Below, one piece after another: positions 27,025 through 36,074 of a stretch of DNA of 64,000 nucleotides (the stretch's first letter is position 1; every line of letters starts with the position of its first letter). Made by a program: the position numbers and the translations under genes. This DNA is from Cognatundibacterium rivi (GTDB taxonomy: Bacteria; Pseudomonadota; Gammaproteobacteria; Burkholderiales; Burkholderiaceae_D), in contig NZ_JAGSPK010000001.1 in NCBI RefSeq assembly GCF_018139565.1, positions 682,001-746,000 of the forward strand. The letters run 5' to 3'. Below the pieces are notes generated by a model that did no database searches, was not told the DNA's origin, and worked only from the letters and a program-made list of their open reading frames with translations.

Positions 27025-27821
27025 GGCTGCACGGCGTTGATTTCACTTCGGCACCGACAAAACGCAAGGCGATTACGATCGCCAGCGGCGCGCTGCGATC
27101 TGGGGTTTTATGTCTCGATAGCTTGCAATCCATATCCGATTTTGCCGCGTTTGATGCGTGGTTAAAACATGACGGGCCGTGGCTGGCAGGCTTTGATCTG
27201 CCATTTTCTTTGCCACGCGAATTGCTGACGCATCTGCACTGGCCGCAGGAATGGCCAGCCCTGATGCGCCATTTGACGACCATCACGCGCGCAGAGATGC
27301 GGCTGCAATTCAAGGCTTTTTGCGATGCCCGTCCGGTCGGTGGTAAGTTCGCGCACCGGGCGACGGATATTCCGGCAGGCTCGTCGCCTTCGATGAAATG
27401 GGTCAATCCGCCAGTCGCTTATATGCTGCATGCGGGGGCTCCGCGCTTGCTGGCTGCCGGGGTCAGCATTCCCGGCATGGTTGCCGGTGATCCGCAACGC
27501 ATTGCGCTGGAAGCTTATCCGGGCATGGTGGCGCGCAGTATTACCAGCGCTTCTTATAAGAGTGATGATAAAGCGAAGCAAACGCCGGAACGCCGCCTCG
27601 CGCGTGAACGCATCGTTTCTGCGCTGGAGCGGGGCGCTAGCCCTTGGCAGATTCGGCTGGATGCCGGACAGTTTCGCGATGCGCTGATCGACGATGGCAG
27701 CGCCGATCTGCTGGATGCCGTGCTCTGTCTGATGTTGGCTGCATGGGCGTGGCAAAGGCGTGAGCAGAATTATGGTTTGCCGGTATTTGATGCACTCGAA
27801 GGTTGGATCGTCGGTGCCTGA
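27021..27821 (+). CDS. DUF429 family protein
   Basis: A 266-residue cytoplasmic protein beginning MRLHGVDFTSAP, the acidic first strand of DUF429 (an RNase H-like fold). Later segments WLAGFDLPFSLP and the C-terminal DDGSADLLDAVLCLMLAAWAW also fit, with acidic residues in the positions expected for this fold. The biochemical activity is unknown. It overlaps clsB by 4 bases, so it is translated from the same messenger. Confidence 0.75.
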   Translation: MRLHGVDFTSAPTKRKAITIASGALRSGVLCLDSLQSISDFAAFDAWLKHDGPWLAGFDLPFSLPRELLTHLHWPQEWPALMRHLTTITRAEMRLQFKAFCDARPVGGKFAHRATDIPAGSSPSMKWVNPPVAYMLHAGAPRLLAAGVSIPGMVAGDPQRIALEAYPGMVARSITSASYKSDDKAKQTPERRLARERIVSALERGASPWQIRLDAGQFRDALIDDGSADLLDAVLCLMLAAWAWQRREQNYGLPVFDALEGWIVGA

Positions 27822-27939
27822 ATCTGGTTTGGCTGAGGTCTGATTTGCGGCTGATTTGAGCCCAACGTCTGCCGACCTTGTATGACTATCCGGCGTCAGC
27901 ATCGCAAAGTTGGTAATTCAGCGGTTTTTGATGCTAAAT

Positions 27940-27956
27940 ATACTCCCCCCTAGTAT
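27940..27956. promoter_or_regulatory. CsoR/RcnR/FrmR-type operator-like sequence
   Basis: ATACTCCCCCCTAGTAT is a dyad (ATACT/AGTAT) flanking six C and one T, the layout of operators bound by CsoR/RcnR/FrmR-family metal or formaldehyde sensors. No such regulator and no metal-efflux or formaldehyde gene is in the window, so its role here is unclear. Confidence 0.4.
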
Positions 27957-28018
27957 ATTTTAAAGCCCTTTATTCTCAAGGAGATGAAGGTGTTTTTGAT
28001 AAAAACAGGGGGGAGTAT
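27940..28018. repeat. 79-bp element with 12-bp terminal inverted repeats
   Basis: ATACTCCCCCCT (27940-27951) and AGGGGGGAGTAT (28007-28018) are perfect inverse complements 55 bases apart. A second dyad, TGTTTTTGATAAAAACA (27991-28007), abuts the right arm. It ends 2 bases before the stop of the TetR gene. It could be a miniature element or a long-stem terminator. Confidence 0.55.
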
Positions 28019-28020
28019 CT

Positions 28021-28674
28021 TTAATTTTCCTCTGCGACACCCGCATCGGTGGTGGCGCGTATGCCGCTGCTGATGAATTTCAGCAAATATGGCGCGGCGT
28101 TCAGATTCAGCTTGTCGGCGCGCGGGGTGGCTGCCAGACGCGGCAGACTGGTATCTACGACATGATGTAACAACGCCCCCAGCGTGAATTGATAACTCCA
28201 GCAAATGCTGTCGGCGCTGGCGTAGGGCAGCGCATCTCGCAGGGCAGCAATAAATTCTCTCGCCATCGGTTCGTAAAAATCTTGATATATCCTTTCGCTG
28301 GCCTCGTGCTGGTCGATCGCACCGCGCATGACCATGCGGCAGAAATACTTGCCTTCCGGGTGTTGATTCAGTTGCAGTGTTGGCAGAATGAATGCCGCGA
28401 TGACGGCGTCGAGCATGGTGTCGTTGCTGGCCTGCTGGCGCGCGTGGCGTAATTTGTCGAGGCGCTCGGCCAGATAACTGCTGTGGTATTCAAAGATTGC
28501 GTGGTACAGCTCATTTTTGGCACCGAAGTAATACCCGACCAGCGCGACGGGAACAGCGGCTTCATGCGCAATGTCGCGAATCGACACGCCTTCATAGCTT
28601 TGCGCCGCAAAGCATTTTTCGGCAGCGATCAGAATGGCACGCTTTTTTCCGTTTAAATCATCAACTGAGCTCAT
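28021..28674 (-). CDS. TetR family transcriptional regulator
   Basis: A 217-residue repressor-like protein. The N-terminal helix-turn-helix is clear: KRAILIAAEKCFAAQSYEGVSIRDIAHEA followed by LVGYYFGAKNELYHAIFE (about residues 10-60). The C-terminal half resembles the CerR/DUF1956-type ligand domain. The ATG at 28674 was chosen from a longer frame because it begins just before the HTH. No target gene is obvious; it faces the DUF429 gene across the 79-bp inverted repeat and diverges from the Hsp15-like gene, which could be regulated from the shared promoter region. Confidence 0.85.
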   Translation of the reverse strand: MSSVDDLNGKKRAILIAAEKCFAAQSYEGVSIRDIAHEAAVPVALVGYYFGAKNELYHAIFEYHSSYLAERLDKLRHARQQASNDTMLDAVIAAFILPTLQLNQHPEGKYFCRMVMRGAIDQHEASERIYQDFYEPMAREFIAALRDALPYASADSICWSYQFTLGALLHHVVDTSLPRLAATPRADKLNLNAAPYLLKFISSGIRATTDAGVAEEN

Positions 28675-28932
28675 CACAGATCCCAAGGTGCAAACGTCTA
28701 TGCCAACAGTAAGGTGTCGTGAATTGTACGGTCGTGCGAATTCTTGTCTATGCGCGCCGCAACATAAGCAACGGAATCCGCCGCTGTTCCTGCGCTGGCA
28801 AGATAAATGCCTTGTATTTGCCGTCGCGCTGCAATACATTGCTTCAAAATAGAATGAACGTACGGATTTGGCAGCGGCACCTTTTCAGTCGCCAGTGACA
28901 CCTGGCACAGGTCTGCCTGCCGTCAGCACAAA

Positions 28933-29346
28933 ATGATAGACATGAGCGACAAGCACGAGAAAAACGACACGAACGGCACTATCCGCATCGATAAATGGCT
29001 ATGGGCCGCGCGGTTTTTTAAAACCCGCAGCCTCGCCACGCATGCCGTCGAGCTGGGGCGGGTTTTGCAGAACGAACAGCGCATCAAACCAGCACATAGT
29101 GTGAAAGCCGGTGATCTGCTCGAAATCGAGCATGGCGAACAAACCTGGCAGGTCGAAGTGCGGCGCGTTTCTGATGTGCGTGGACCAGCTGCGGTCGCGC
29201 AAACGATGTATGAAGAAACGGCAGAGAGTCTGGCGAAGCGCAGCAAAGCAGCGGAGGACAGAAAATACTTCCGCGAACCTGCCGCCCAATTGCAGGGGCG
29301 GCCGACCAAACGTGACCGGCGGCAAATCGATTTCACCCGCGGTTAA
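28933..29346 (+). CDS. hslR: RNA-binding S4 domain protein, Hsp15-like
   Basis: A 137-residue protein with an S4 RNA-binding domain at residues ~18-65 (IRIDKWLWAARFFKTRSLATHAVELGRV). It ends in a basic tail (GRPTKRDRRQIDFTRG), as in the heat-shock protein Hsp15. Hsp15 binds stalled 50S subunits carrying a nascent chain and helps recycle them. The start is 28933 or the in-frame ATG at 28942. The gene is single, with a 262-base gap to the next gene in which I saw only the regulatory dyad before the TetR gene. Confidence 0.88.
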   Translation: MIDMSDKHEKNDTNGTIRIDKWLWAARFFKTRSLATHAVELGRVLQNEQRIKPAHSVKAGDLLEIEHGEQTWQVEVRRVSDVRGPAAVAQTMYEETAESLAKRSKAAEDRKYFREPAAQLQGRPTKRDRRQIDFTRG

Positions 29347-29560
29347 TTTGAAGAAAAGCTCTATTGCGGCGCGCCGGAGCAAGCGGGACAGCAATCTTGT
29401 GGTGGTAGGAATTTCAGAGGGAAATACGGCAAAAAAGGAGTAAAAAAACGGCAGTCGTCAGGCTGGTAAAACAAGTAGATACTCTCCTCTAAAGACGGAA
29501 ACGGGTTTGACTTTTAATGCGCTCTGCTTAATAGTACGAGCGTTCGATTAATTCACTGGT

Positions 29561-29577
29561 TTACATGTTTTATGTAA
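29561..29577. promoter_or_regulatory. Candidate operator of the fatty-acid TetR regulator
   Basis: TTACATGTTTTATGTAA is a 17-bp sequence with perfect 6-bp arms, 31 bases before the start of the TetR gene, a usual position for an autoregulatory operator. A less perfect CGA/TCG dyad (CGAGCGTTCG) lies about 25 bases further upstream. Confidence 0.5.
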
Positions 29578-29608
29578 GCAAGAAGCATTTCAATAAAAAC
29601 AATGTAAT

Positions 29609-30232
29609 ATGAATATGACATCGAAATTCATGCGTAAGGGAGAATTGACTCGCGCCGCCATTCTGGATGTTGCACTGGACGCCGCCAGTCGTGATGGCAT
29701 CGAAGGTCTGACGATAGGTTTGCTGGCCGACAAGATGAACATGAGCAAGTCCGGCGTTTTTGCTCATTTCGGTTCGCGCGAGGATTTGCAGATAGAAGTG
29801 CTGAAGCTGTATCACCATCACTTTGAGCAGGAAGTGTTCTACCCGAGCATGAAAGAAGAACGTGGCTTGCCGCGTTTGCAGTCGATGTTTGCATTGTGGA
29901 TTAAACGCGTGACGGTTGAAATTGCCTCTGGTTGTATTTATATCAGTGGTGCCGCCGAATACGATGATCGTCAGGGACCTATCCGTGATGAACTGGTCGG
30001 CATGGTGAAAGCCTGGCAAGGCGCATTGCACCGCGCAGCAAGTCAGGCGATCCAGCTTGGTCATCTGAATGCCAATGTGGATGCCGATCAGATCGTGTAT
30101 GAAATGTATGGCCTGATACTCGCACTGCACCATGATGCGCGTTTCTTGCGCAAACCGGGAAGTGTGGATAGAGCACAGGTCGGATTTGAACGAATGATCG
30201 AATATTACGCGCCAGCCGCTTCAAAAGTCTGA
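29609..30232 (+). CDS. TetR family regulator, probable regulator of the beta-oxidation genes
   Basis: A 207-residue TetR-type protein. The HTH is at about residues 28-55 (GLTIGLLADKMNMSKSGVFAHFGSREDLQIEVL). The C-terminal domain (IASGCIYISGAAEYDDRQGPIRDELV) resembles regulators commonly found beside acyl-CoA dehydrogenase genes in betaproteobacteria. Such proteins release DNA on binding long-chain acyl-CoA; that is inference here. It lies 76 bases upstream of the acyl-CoA dehydrogenase, on the same strand, and has a palindrome in front of its own start. An alternative start is the ATG at 29630. Confidence 0.85.
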   Translation: MNMTSKFMRKGELTRAAILDVALDAASRDGIEGLTIGLLADKMNMSKSGVFAHFGSREDLQIEVLKLYHHHFEQEVFYPSMKEERGLPRLQSMFALWIKRVTVEIASGCIYISGAAEYDDRQGPIRDELVGMVKAWQGALHRAASQAIQLGHLNANVDADQIVYEMYGLILALHHDARFLRKPGSVDRAQVGFERMIEYYAPAASKV

Positions 30233-30308
30233 GGCTGCTGTCGCTGTTGTTGCAAGCCAAATTTTGTTTCTCAATCTAATGTACTAACTTTGCCGTCAGG
30301 AGAAAATC

Positions 30309-32099
30309 ATGGGTCAATATATCGCTCCATTGCGTGATATGCAGTTCGTGTTGCACGAATTATTGAATGTTGAATCTGAACTCAAGCAACTGCCTAAGCA
30401 TGCTGAAGTCGATGCCGACATCATCAATCAGATTCTGGAAGAAGGCGGCAAATTCAGTTCTGAAGTTATCTTCCCGCTGAACCATTCCGGTGACCGCGAA
30501 GGCTGCCACCACGACAAAACCAACCACACCGTCACGACACCAAAAGGCTTTAAAGAAGCTTATAAACAGTACGTGGAAGCTGGTTGGCCAGCATTGTCCT
30601 GCGATCCTGAATTCGGTGGTCAGGGCTTGCCTGTTGTCATCAACAATTCTTTCTATGAAATGATGAATTCTGCGAACCAGGCCTGGACGATGTACCCAGG
30701 CTTGTCGCACGGTGCTTACGAATGTATCCATGAACATGGCACACCAGAACAGCAAGCGTTGTATCTGCCTAAGCTGGTTTCCGGTGAATGGACAGGTACT
30801 ATGTGTCTGACCGAGCCACATTGCGGTACCGATCTGGGCTTGCTGCGTTCTAAAGCTGAACCGCAGGCAGATGGCTCTTACAAAATCACAGGCGCAAAAA
30901 TCTTTATTTCTGCCGGTGAACATGATGTTGCCGAAAATATCGTTCACCTGGTGCTGGCACGTTTGCCGGATGCACCGGAAGGTTCGAAAGGTATTTCCCT
31001 GTTCATCGTACCGAAGTTCTTGCCAAATGCAGACAGCACACTGGGCGCGCGCAACCCGATTTTCTGCGGCGCGATCGAAGAAAAAATGGGTATCCATGCT
31101 AACTCCACTTGCCAGATGAATCTGGACGGTGCAACCGGCTGGCTGATCGGTGGCCCGCACAAAGGTCTGAATGCGATGTTCGTATTCATGAACGCTGCGC
31201 GTCTGGGCGTTGGTATGCAAGGTCTGGGTCTGACTGAAGTCGCGTATCAAAACGCGCTGGTCTATGCCAAAGACCGTATCCAGATGCGTAGCCTGTCTGG
31301 CGTGAAAGCACCGGACAAAGCCGCTGATCCGATTATCGTTCACGCTGACGTGCGTCGTATGTTGTTCACAGCGAAAGCCTATGCAGAAGCTGGCCGTGCA
31401 TTCAGCTCCTACGTTGCCTTGCAACTGGATAAAGAACTGAATCACCCTGACGAACAAGTGCGTAAAGACTGTGCTGATGAAGTTGCGTTGCTGACACCGG
31501 TCATCAAAGCCTTCATGACAGATAACGCATGGACTGCGACCTCCGAATGTCTGCAAGTTTACGGCGGCCACGGTTTCATCGCTGAATGGGGCATGGAACA
31601 ATACGTGCGTGATGCCCGTATCAACATGATTTACGAAGGCACAAACACTGTTCAGTCTCTCGATTTGCTGGGTCGTAAAATCCTGATGGACAATGGCGCG
31701 AAACTGCGTAAATTCGGCGCGAAAGTACAGGCATTTGTTGAAGCGAATGGTACCGACGAAGCGATGGCAGAGTTCATCACTCCATTGGCTGAAATCGGCG
31801 ACAAAGTGACCAAGCTGACGATGGAAATCGGCATGAAAGCTTTCCAGAACCCAGATGAAGTCGGCGCTGCTGCTGTGCCTTACCTGCGTGTGGTCGGCCA
31901 TCTGGTCTACAGCTATTTCTTCGCACAAATGGCAAAAATTGCGCTGGCAAAACAAGATTCCGGCGATACCTTCTACAAAGCGAAACTGGCCACTGCACGT
32001 TTCTACTTTGCCCGTCTGTATCCTGAAACAGCGATGCTGATCCGTCAGGCACGTTCCGGCTCCGCTAATTTGTTGTCTCTCGAAGCAGATCTGTTCTGA
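30309..32099 (+). CDS. Acyl-CoA dehydrogenase
   Basis: A 596-residue FAD flavoprotein that oxidises acyl-CoA to trans-2-enoyl-CoA, the first step of beta-oxidation. Family segments are CLTEPHCGTDLGLL (FAD binding), ITGAKIFISAGEHD, GATGWLIGGPHKGL, and YGGHGFIAEWGMEQYVRDARI with YEGTNTVQSLD supplying the catalytic Glu. The extra ~120-residue C-terminal extension marks the AcdA/DmdC-like long group rather than short-chain enzymes. It has a CAGGAGAA ribosome site and strongly biased codons. A hairpin follows, then fadB. Confidence 0.93.
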   Translation: MGQYIAPLRDMQFVLHELLNVESELKQLPKHAEVDADIINQILEEGGKFSSEVIFPLNHSGDREGCHHDKTNHTVTTPKGFKEAYKQYVEAGWPALSCDPEFGGQGLPVVINNSFYEMMNSANQAWTMYPGLSHGAYECIHEHGTPEQQALYLPKLVSGEWTGTMCLTEPHCGTDLGLLRSKAEPQADGSYKITGAKIFISAGEHDVAENIVHLVLARLPDAPEGSKGISLFIVPKFLPNADSTLGARNPIFCGAIEEKMGIHANSTCQMNLDGATGWLIGGPHKGLNAMFVFMNAARLGVGMQGLGLTEVAYQNALVYAKDRIQMRSLSGVKAPDKAADPIIVHADVRRMLFTAKAYAEAGRAFSSYVALQLDKELNHPDEQVRKDCADEVALLTPVIKAFMTDNAWTATSECLQVYGGHGFIAEWGMEQYVRDARINMIYEGTNTVQSLDLLGRKILMDNGAKLRKFGAKVQAFVEANGTDEAMAEFITPLAEIGDKVTKLTMEIGMKAFQNPDEVGAAAVPYLRVVGHLVYSYFFAQMAKIALAKQDSGDTFYKAKLATARFYFARLYPETAMLIRQARSGSANLLSLEADLF

Positions 32100-32104
32100 T
32101 GCAA

Positions 32105-32136
32105 AACGCTCTCCCGTTAAACGGAGAGCGTTATTG
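32105..32136 (+). terminator. Hairpin between acyl-CoA dehydrogenase and fadB
   Basis: AACGCTCTCC (32105-32114) pairs with GGAGAGCGTT (32123-32132). Only a short TTATT follows, so it may reduce rather than stop read-through into fadB, or stabilise the upstream messenger. Confidence 0.55.
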
Positions 32137-32291
32137 GTAGCGGATGAAATGATGTCATCAGATTGAAGCTCTTCAGTAGCAGAATACCCACCGGAGTTGC
32201 TTCATCTGTCACCCGTTCCCACCCTCTCGCTAAGAGGGGTCATCTGAAAAAATTGCTTTTCGTTGTTTTACGAATTTAACCGAGGTTAAAA

Positions 32292-34679
32292 ATGACCAAT
32301 TTCATCGTTAAAAAAGTCGCTGTTCTCGGCGCTGGCGTTATGGGTGCGCAAATTGCTGCACATTGCGTCAATGCAAAAGTACCTGTCGTACTGTTTGATC
32401 TGCCTGCCAAAGAAGGCCCGAAAAACGGCATCGTTCTGCGCGCGATCGATAACCTGAAAAAACTCAATCCTGCACCGTTTGGCAATAAAGACGACGCTGC
32501 GCTGATCGAAGTCGCTAACTACGAAGACAATCTCGACGTACTCGCTGGCTGCGATCTGATCATCGAAGCGATTGCTGAACGTATGGACTGGAAACATGAT
32601 CTGTACAAAAAAGTTGCGCCACACATTGCGCCAACAGCGATCTTCGCTTCGAATACTTCCGGCCTGTCGATCACTGCTTTGTCCGAAGGCTTTGATGCAG
32701 AACTGAAAGCGCGTTTCTGCGGTGTACACTTCTTCAACCCACCACGTTACATGCATCTGGTGGAACTGATCCCTACCGTGGCTACCCGTCCTGAAATCAT
32801 CGACCAGCTCGAAGGCTTCCTGACGACAACGCTTGGTAAAGGCGTCGTTCGTGCGAAAGACACACCGAACTTCATCGCTAACCGCGTTGGTATTTTCGGT
32901 ATGCTGGCAACGATTTATGAAGCAGAAAAATTTGGTCTGACGGTTGACGTTGTTGATGATCTGACCGGTAAAAAACTCGGTCGTGCATCGTCCGGTACTT
33001 TCCGTACTGCTGACGTGGTTGGTCTCGATACCATGGGTCACGTGATCAAGACCATGCAGGACAACCTGACTGATGATCCTTTCTTCGCAGTCTACAAAAC
33101 ACCGGAAGTATTGGCGAAGCTGGTCGCAGCCGGTGCGCTCGGTTCCAAAACCGGTGCTGGCTTTTACAAAAAAGTCGGTAAAGACATTCAGCGTCTGGAC
33201 TTCGCGACAGCACAATACGTAACTGGCGGCGCGAAAGCGGATGACGTTGTTGCCCGCATGCTGAAAGAAAAAGATCCGGTCAAGAAAATGAAGACTCTGC
33301 GTGAATCGACCAATGTACAGGCACAGTTTCTGTGGGCGATTTTCCGCGATGCTTTCCACTACATCGCTGTGCATGGCGCAACGATTGCCGACAATGCACG
33401 CGATATCGACTTCGCAATGCGCTGGGGTTTCGGCTGGCAGGTAGGTCCGTTTGAAACGTGGCAGGCGTCAGGCTGGCAGGAAGTGGCTGGCTGGGTCAAG
33501 GAAGATATCGATGCTGGTAAAGCATTGTGTAACGCGCCGTTGCCAGCGTGGGTATTCGATGGCCGCACTGGTGTGCATACAGCCGAAGGCTCATGGTCGC
33601 CAGCAAGCAGCACTTATGTACCGCGTTCCAAACTGGCGGTGTATGACCGTCAGGCATTCCGCGCACCTGTGCTCGGCACTGGCGCTGCGACTGGCGCAAC
33701 AGCAGGTACGACATTCTTCGAAGATGACTCTGTCCGTATCTGGCATCAGAATGATGATGTACTGATCCTGTCCATGAAAACCAAGATGCACGTGATTGGC
33801 CCAGGCGTCATCGAAGGCATGGAAAAAGCGATTGCTGAAGCCGAGAAAAACTTCAAAGGTCTGGTGATCTGGAGTGCCGATGCTGCTGATGGCGGCGCAT
33901 TCTCTGCGGGCGCTGACTTGCAAGCGATGCTGCCGTTGTTCATGTCCGGTGGTGTCAAGGCAATTGAGCCTGCGATTTCTCGTCTGCAAAATGCGCATCA
34001 GGCATTGAAATACGCGAACATTCCTGTGGTGGCAGCCGTTTCCGGTCTGGCACTTGGCGGTGGTTGTGAATTGATGATGCATGCAGCAAAACGCGTGGCG
34101 TCGATCGAATCCTACATCGGTCTGGTGGAAGTCGGTGTTGGTCTGGTTCCTGGTGGTGGTGGCTTGAAAGAAGCCGCAGTACGTGCAGCGGCGGATGCGA
34201 AAGGCACAGACTTGCTGCAATTCCTGAAAAACTACTTCACCAATGCAGCGACTGCGGCAGTATCCAAATCAGCGCTGGAAGCGAAGAAAATGGGTTACCT
34301 GTCTGACAGCGATGTCGTCGTGTTCAACCCTTATGAACTGCTGCATGTAGCGAAGGTAGAAGCACGTGCGATGTTTGATGCGGGTTATCGCGCTCCGATG
34401 AGAAAACTGGTGCCGGTCACGGGTCGTCATGGCATCGCAACAATCGGCGCACAACTCATCAATATGCGTGACGGTGGCTTTATCTCTGCGCATGACTTCA
34501 AACTCGGCAGAATGATTGCAGAAGTGGTTTGCGGTGGCGATATCGATAATGGCAGTCTGGTCAGCGAACAATGGTTGCTCGACATGGAACGTAAGGCGTT
34601 TATGGAATTGCTGAATCATCCAAAAACACAGGAACGTATCATGGGCATGATGCAAACTGGCAAACCAGTACGTAACTAA
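32292..34679 (+). CDS. fadB: 3-hydroxyacyl-CoA dehydrogenase / enoyl-CoA hydratase fusion
   Basis: A 795-residue two-domain enzyme doing the hydration and second oxidation of beta-oxidation. The order is dehydrogenase first: NAD site VAVLGAGVMGAQIAAH at residues ~10-25, catalytic HFFNPPRYMHLVELI (~150), and TKDTPNFIANRVG-like AKDTPNFIANRVG (~193). The crotonase domain is in the C-terminal part: GAFSAGADLQAM (oxyanion hole, ~540) and GLALGGGCELMMHAAKRV with VEVGVGLVPGGGG. This order is that of FadN/FadB', not the classical E. coli FadB. It has a GAGG ribosome site, and fadA follows after 14 bases. Confidence 0.93.
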   Translation: MTNFIVKKVAVLGAGVMGAQIAAHCVNAKVPVVLFDLPAKEGPKNGIVLRAIDNLKKLNPAPFGNKDDAALIEVANYEDNLDVLAGCDLIIEAIAERMDWKHDLYKKVAPHIAPTAIFASNTSGLSITALSEGFDAELKARFCGVHFFNPPRYMHLVELIPTVATRPEIIDQLEGFLTTTLGKGVVRAKDTPNFIANRVGIFGMLATIYEAEKFGLTVDVVDDLTGKKLGRASSGTFRTADVVGLDTMGHVIKTMQDNLTDDPFFAVYKTPEVLAKLVAAGALGSKTGAGFYKKVGKDIQRLDFATAQYVTGGAKADDVVARMLKEKDPVKKMKTLRESTNVQAQFLWAIFRDAFHYIAVHGATIADNARDIDFAMRWGFGWQVGPFETWQASGWQEVAGWVKEDIDAGKALCNAPLPAWVFDGRTGVHTAEGSWSPASSTYVPRSKLAVYDRQAFRAPVLGTGAATGATAGTTFFEDDSVRIWHQNDDVLILSMKTKMHVIGPGVIEGMEKAIAEAEKNFKGLVIWSADAADGGAFSAGADLQAMLPLFMSGGVKAIEPAISRLQNAHQALKYANIPVVAAVSGLALGGGCELMMHAAKRVASIESYIGLVEVGVGLVPGGGGLKEAAVRAAADAKGTDLLQFLKNYFTNAATAAVSKSALEAKKMGYLSDSDVVVFNPYELLHVAKVEARAMFDAGYRAPMRKLVPVTGRHGIATIGAQLINMRDGGFISAHDFKLGRMIAEVVCGGDIDNGSLVSEQWLLDMERKAFMELLNHPKTQERIMGMMQTGKPVRN

Positions 34680-34693
34680 TCGGAGTACATAAC

Positions 34694-35890
34694 ATGACTA
34701 AACAACTTCAAGACGCATACATCGTCTCTGCTACACGTACTCCGATCGGCAAATCCGGTCGCGGTATGTTCCGTAACACCCGTCCTGATGATCTGCTGGT
34801 GCGCGTATTGCAATCGGCAGTGGCACAGGTACCTAATCTCGATCCTAAACTGATTGAAGACGCGATTGTCGGCTGCTCATTTCCAGAAGGTGCTCAGGGC
34901 TTGAATCTGGCGCGTATGGGTGTGTTGCTGGCAGGTTTGCCTAACACTATCGGTGGCGTGACGATCAACCGTTACTGCGCATCCGGTATTACAGCCGTGG
35001 CAATGGCGGCTGACCGCATCCGCGTTGGTCAGGCCGATGTGATGATTGCTGCCGGTGTCGAATCGATGTCTATGGTTCCGATGATGGGTAGTAATCCATC
35101 CATGAATATGGCGATTCTGAAAGATGAAAATGCCGGTATCGCTTACGGTATGGGTCTGACAGCAGAAAAAGTTGCAGCACAATGGAAAGTATCGCGCGAA
35201 GCGCAAGATGCCTTTGCTTTGCAATCGCATCAACGTGCAATCGCTGCGCAAAACGCAGGCTACTTCGATGCAGAAACCACTTCTGTGGATATCATCGACC
35301 GTGTGCCGAATCTGGCGACTGGTGAAATCGAACTGAAAACCCGTACCGTGACACGCGACGAAGGTGCGCGTCCTGATACATCGCTGGAAGGTCTGGCAAA
35401 ACTGAAAGCCGTGTTCGCCGCCAAAGGCAGCGTTACTGCCGGTAACAGCTCCCAGACTTCCGACGGCGCAGGTGCTTTGCTGATCGTCAGCGAAAAAATT
35501 CTGAAGCAGTTCAATCTGACTCCACTGGCACGTTTCGCATCCTTCGCAGTACGTGGTGTTCCACCGGAAATCATGGGTATCGGTCCTAAAGAAGCGATCC
35601 CGGCTGCTTGCCGCGCTGCTGGTATCACGCAAGATCAGATCGACTGGTTTGAACTGAACGAAGCGTTTGCTGCACAATCGCTGGCAGTGGTGCAAGACCT
35701 CGGTCTCGACCCGGCGAAAGTGAATCCTATGGGTGGCGCGATTGCCTTGGGTCATCCACTCGGTGCAACCGGCGCAATCCGTTCCGCAACCACCATCCAT
35801 GCCTTGCATCGTAACAACCTGAAATACGGTATGGTGACGATGTGTGTTGGTACTGGTATGGGTGCTGCGGGTATCTTCGAGCGTATGTAA
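34694..35890 (+). CDS. fadA: Acetyl-CoA C-acyltransferase (3-ketoacyl-CoA thiolase)
   Basis: A 398-residue thiolase releasing acetyl-CoA from 3-ketoacyl-CoA. All active-site segments are present: NRYCASGITAVAMAAD (nucleophilic Cys ~93), NEAFAAQ, GGAIALGHPLGATG (catalytic His), and CVGTGMGAAGIFE (second Cys). It follows fadB with a 14-base gap and GGAG ribosome site, so the two are co-transcribed. A strong terminator ends the transcript. Confidence 0.95.
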   Translation: MTKQLQDAYIVSATRTPIGKSGRGMFRNTRPDDLLVRVLQSAVAQVPNLDPKLIEDAIVGCSFPEGAQGLNLARMGVLLAGLPNTIGGVTINRYCASGITAVAMAADRIRVGQADVMIAAGVESMSMVPMMGSNPSMNMAILKDENAGIAYGMGLTAEKVAAQWKVSREAQDAFALQSHQRAIAAQNAGYFDAETTSVDIIDRVPNLATGEIELKTRTVTRDEGARPDTSLEGLAKLKAVFAAKGSVTAGNSSQTSDGAGALLIVSEKILKQFNLTPLARFASFAVRGVPPEIMGIGPKEAIPAACRAAGITQDQIDWFELNEAFAAQSLAVVQDLGLDPAKVNPMGGAIALGHPLGATGAIRSATTIHALHRNNLKYGMVTMCVGTGMGAAGIFERM

Positions 35891-35911
35891 GCGTTAAGCC
35901 TGGCCAAAATT

Positions 35912-35948
35912 AAAACGCGCAGAAGAGTTTTTCTGCGCGTTTTTTTTA
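35912..35948 (+). terminator. Intrinsic terminator after fadA
   Basis: AAAACGCGCAGAA (35912-35924) pairs with TTCTGCGCGTTTT (35931-35943), followed by more T. Confidence 0.85.
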
Positions 35949-36074
35949 AAGGTAAATGAAACGATCTGAAATCCACTCTCTGGATGACGAAAAACTTCAT
36001 ATCTGTTGGCAGCAAGCTTTACAATTACTGATCATGACACCCCACAAAAATAATCGATTTGAAGAGACAAAATA

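Noticed and set aside
30360..31955. 531-residue open frame antisense to the acyl-CoA dehydrogenase, and similar long ones under fadB and fadA
   Set aside because: Same reason: strong codon bias removes stop codons from the opposite strand. No start site or domain supports them.
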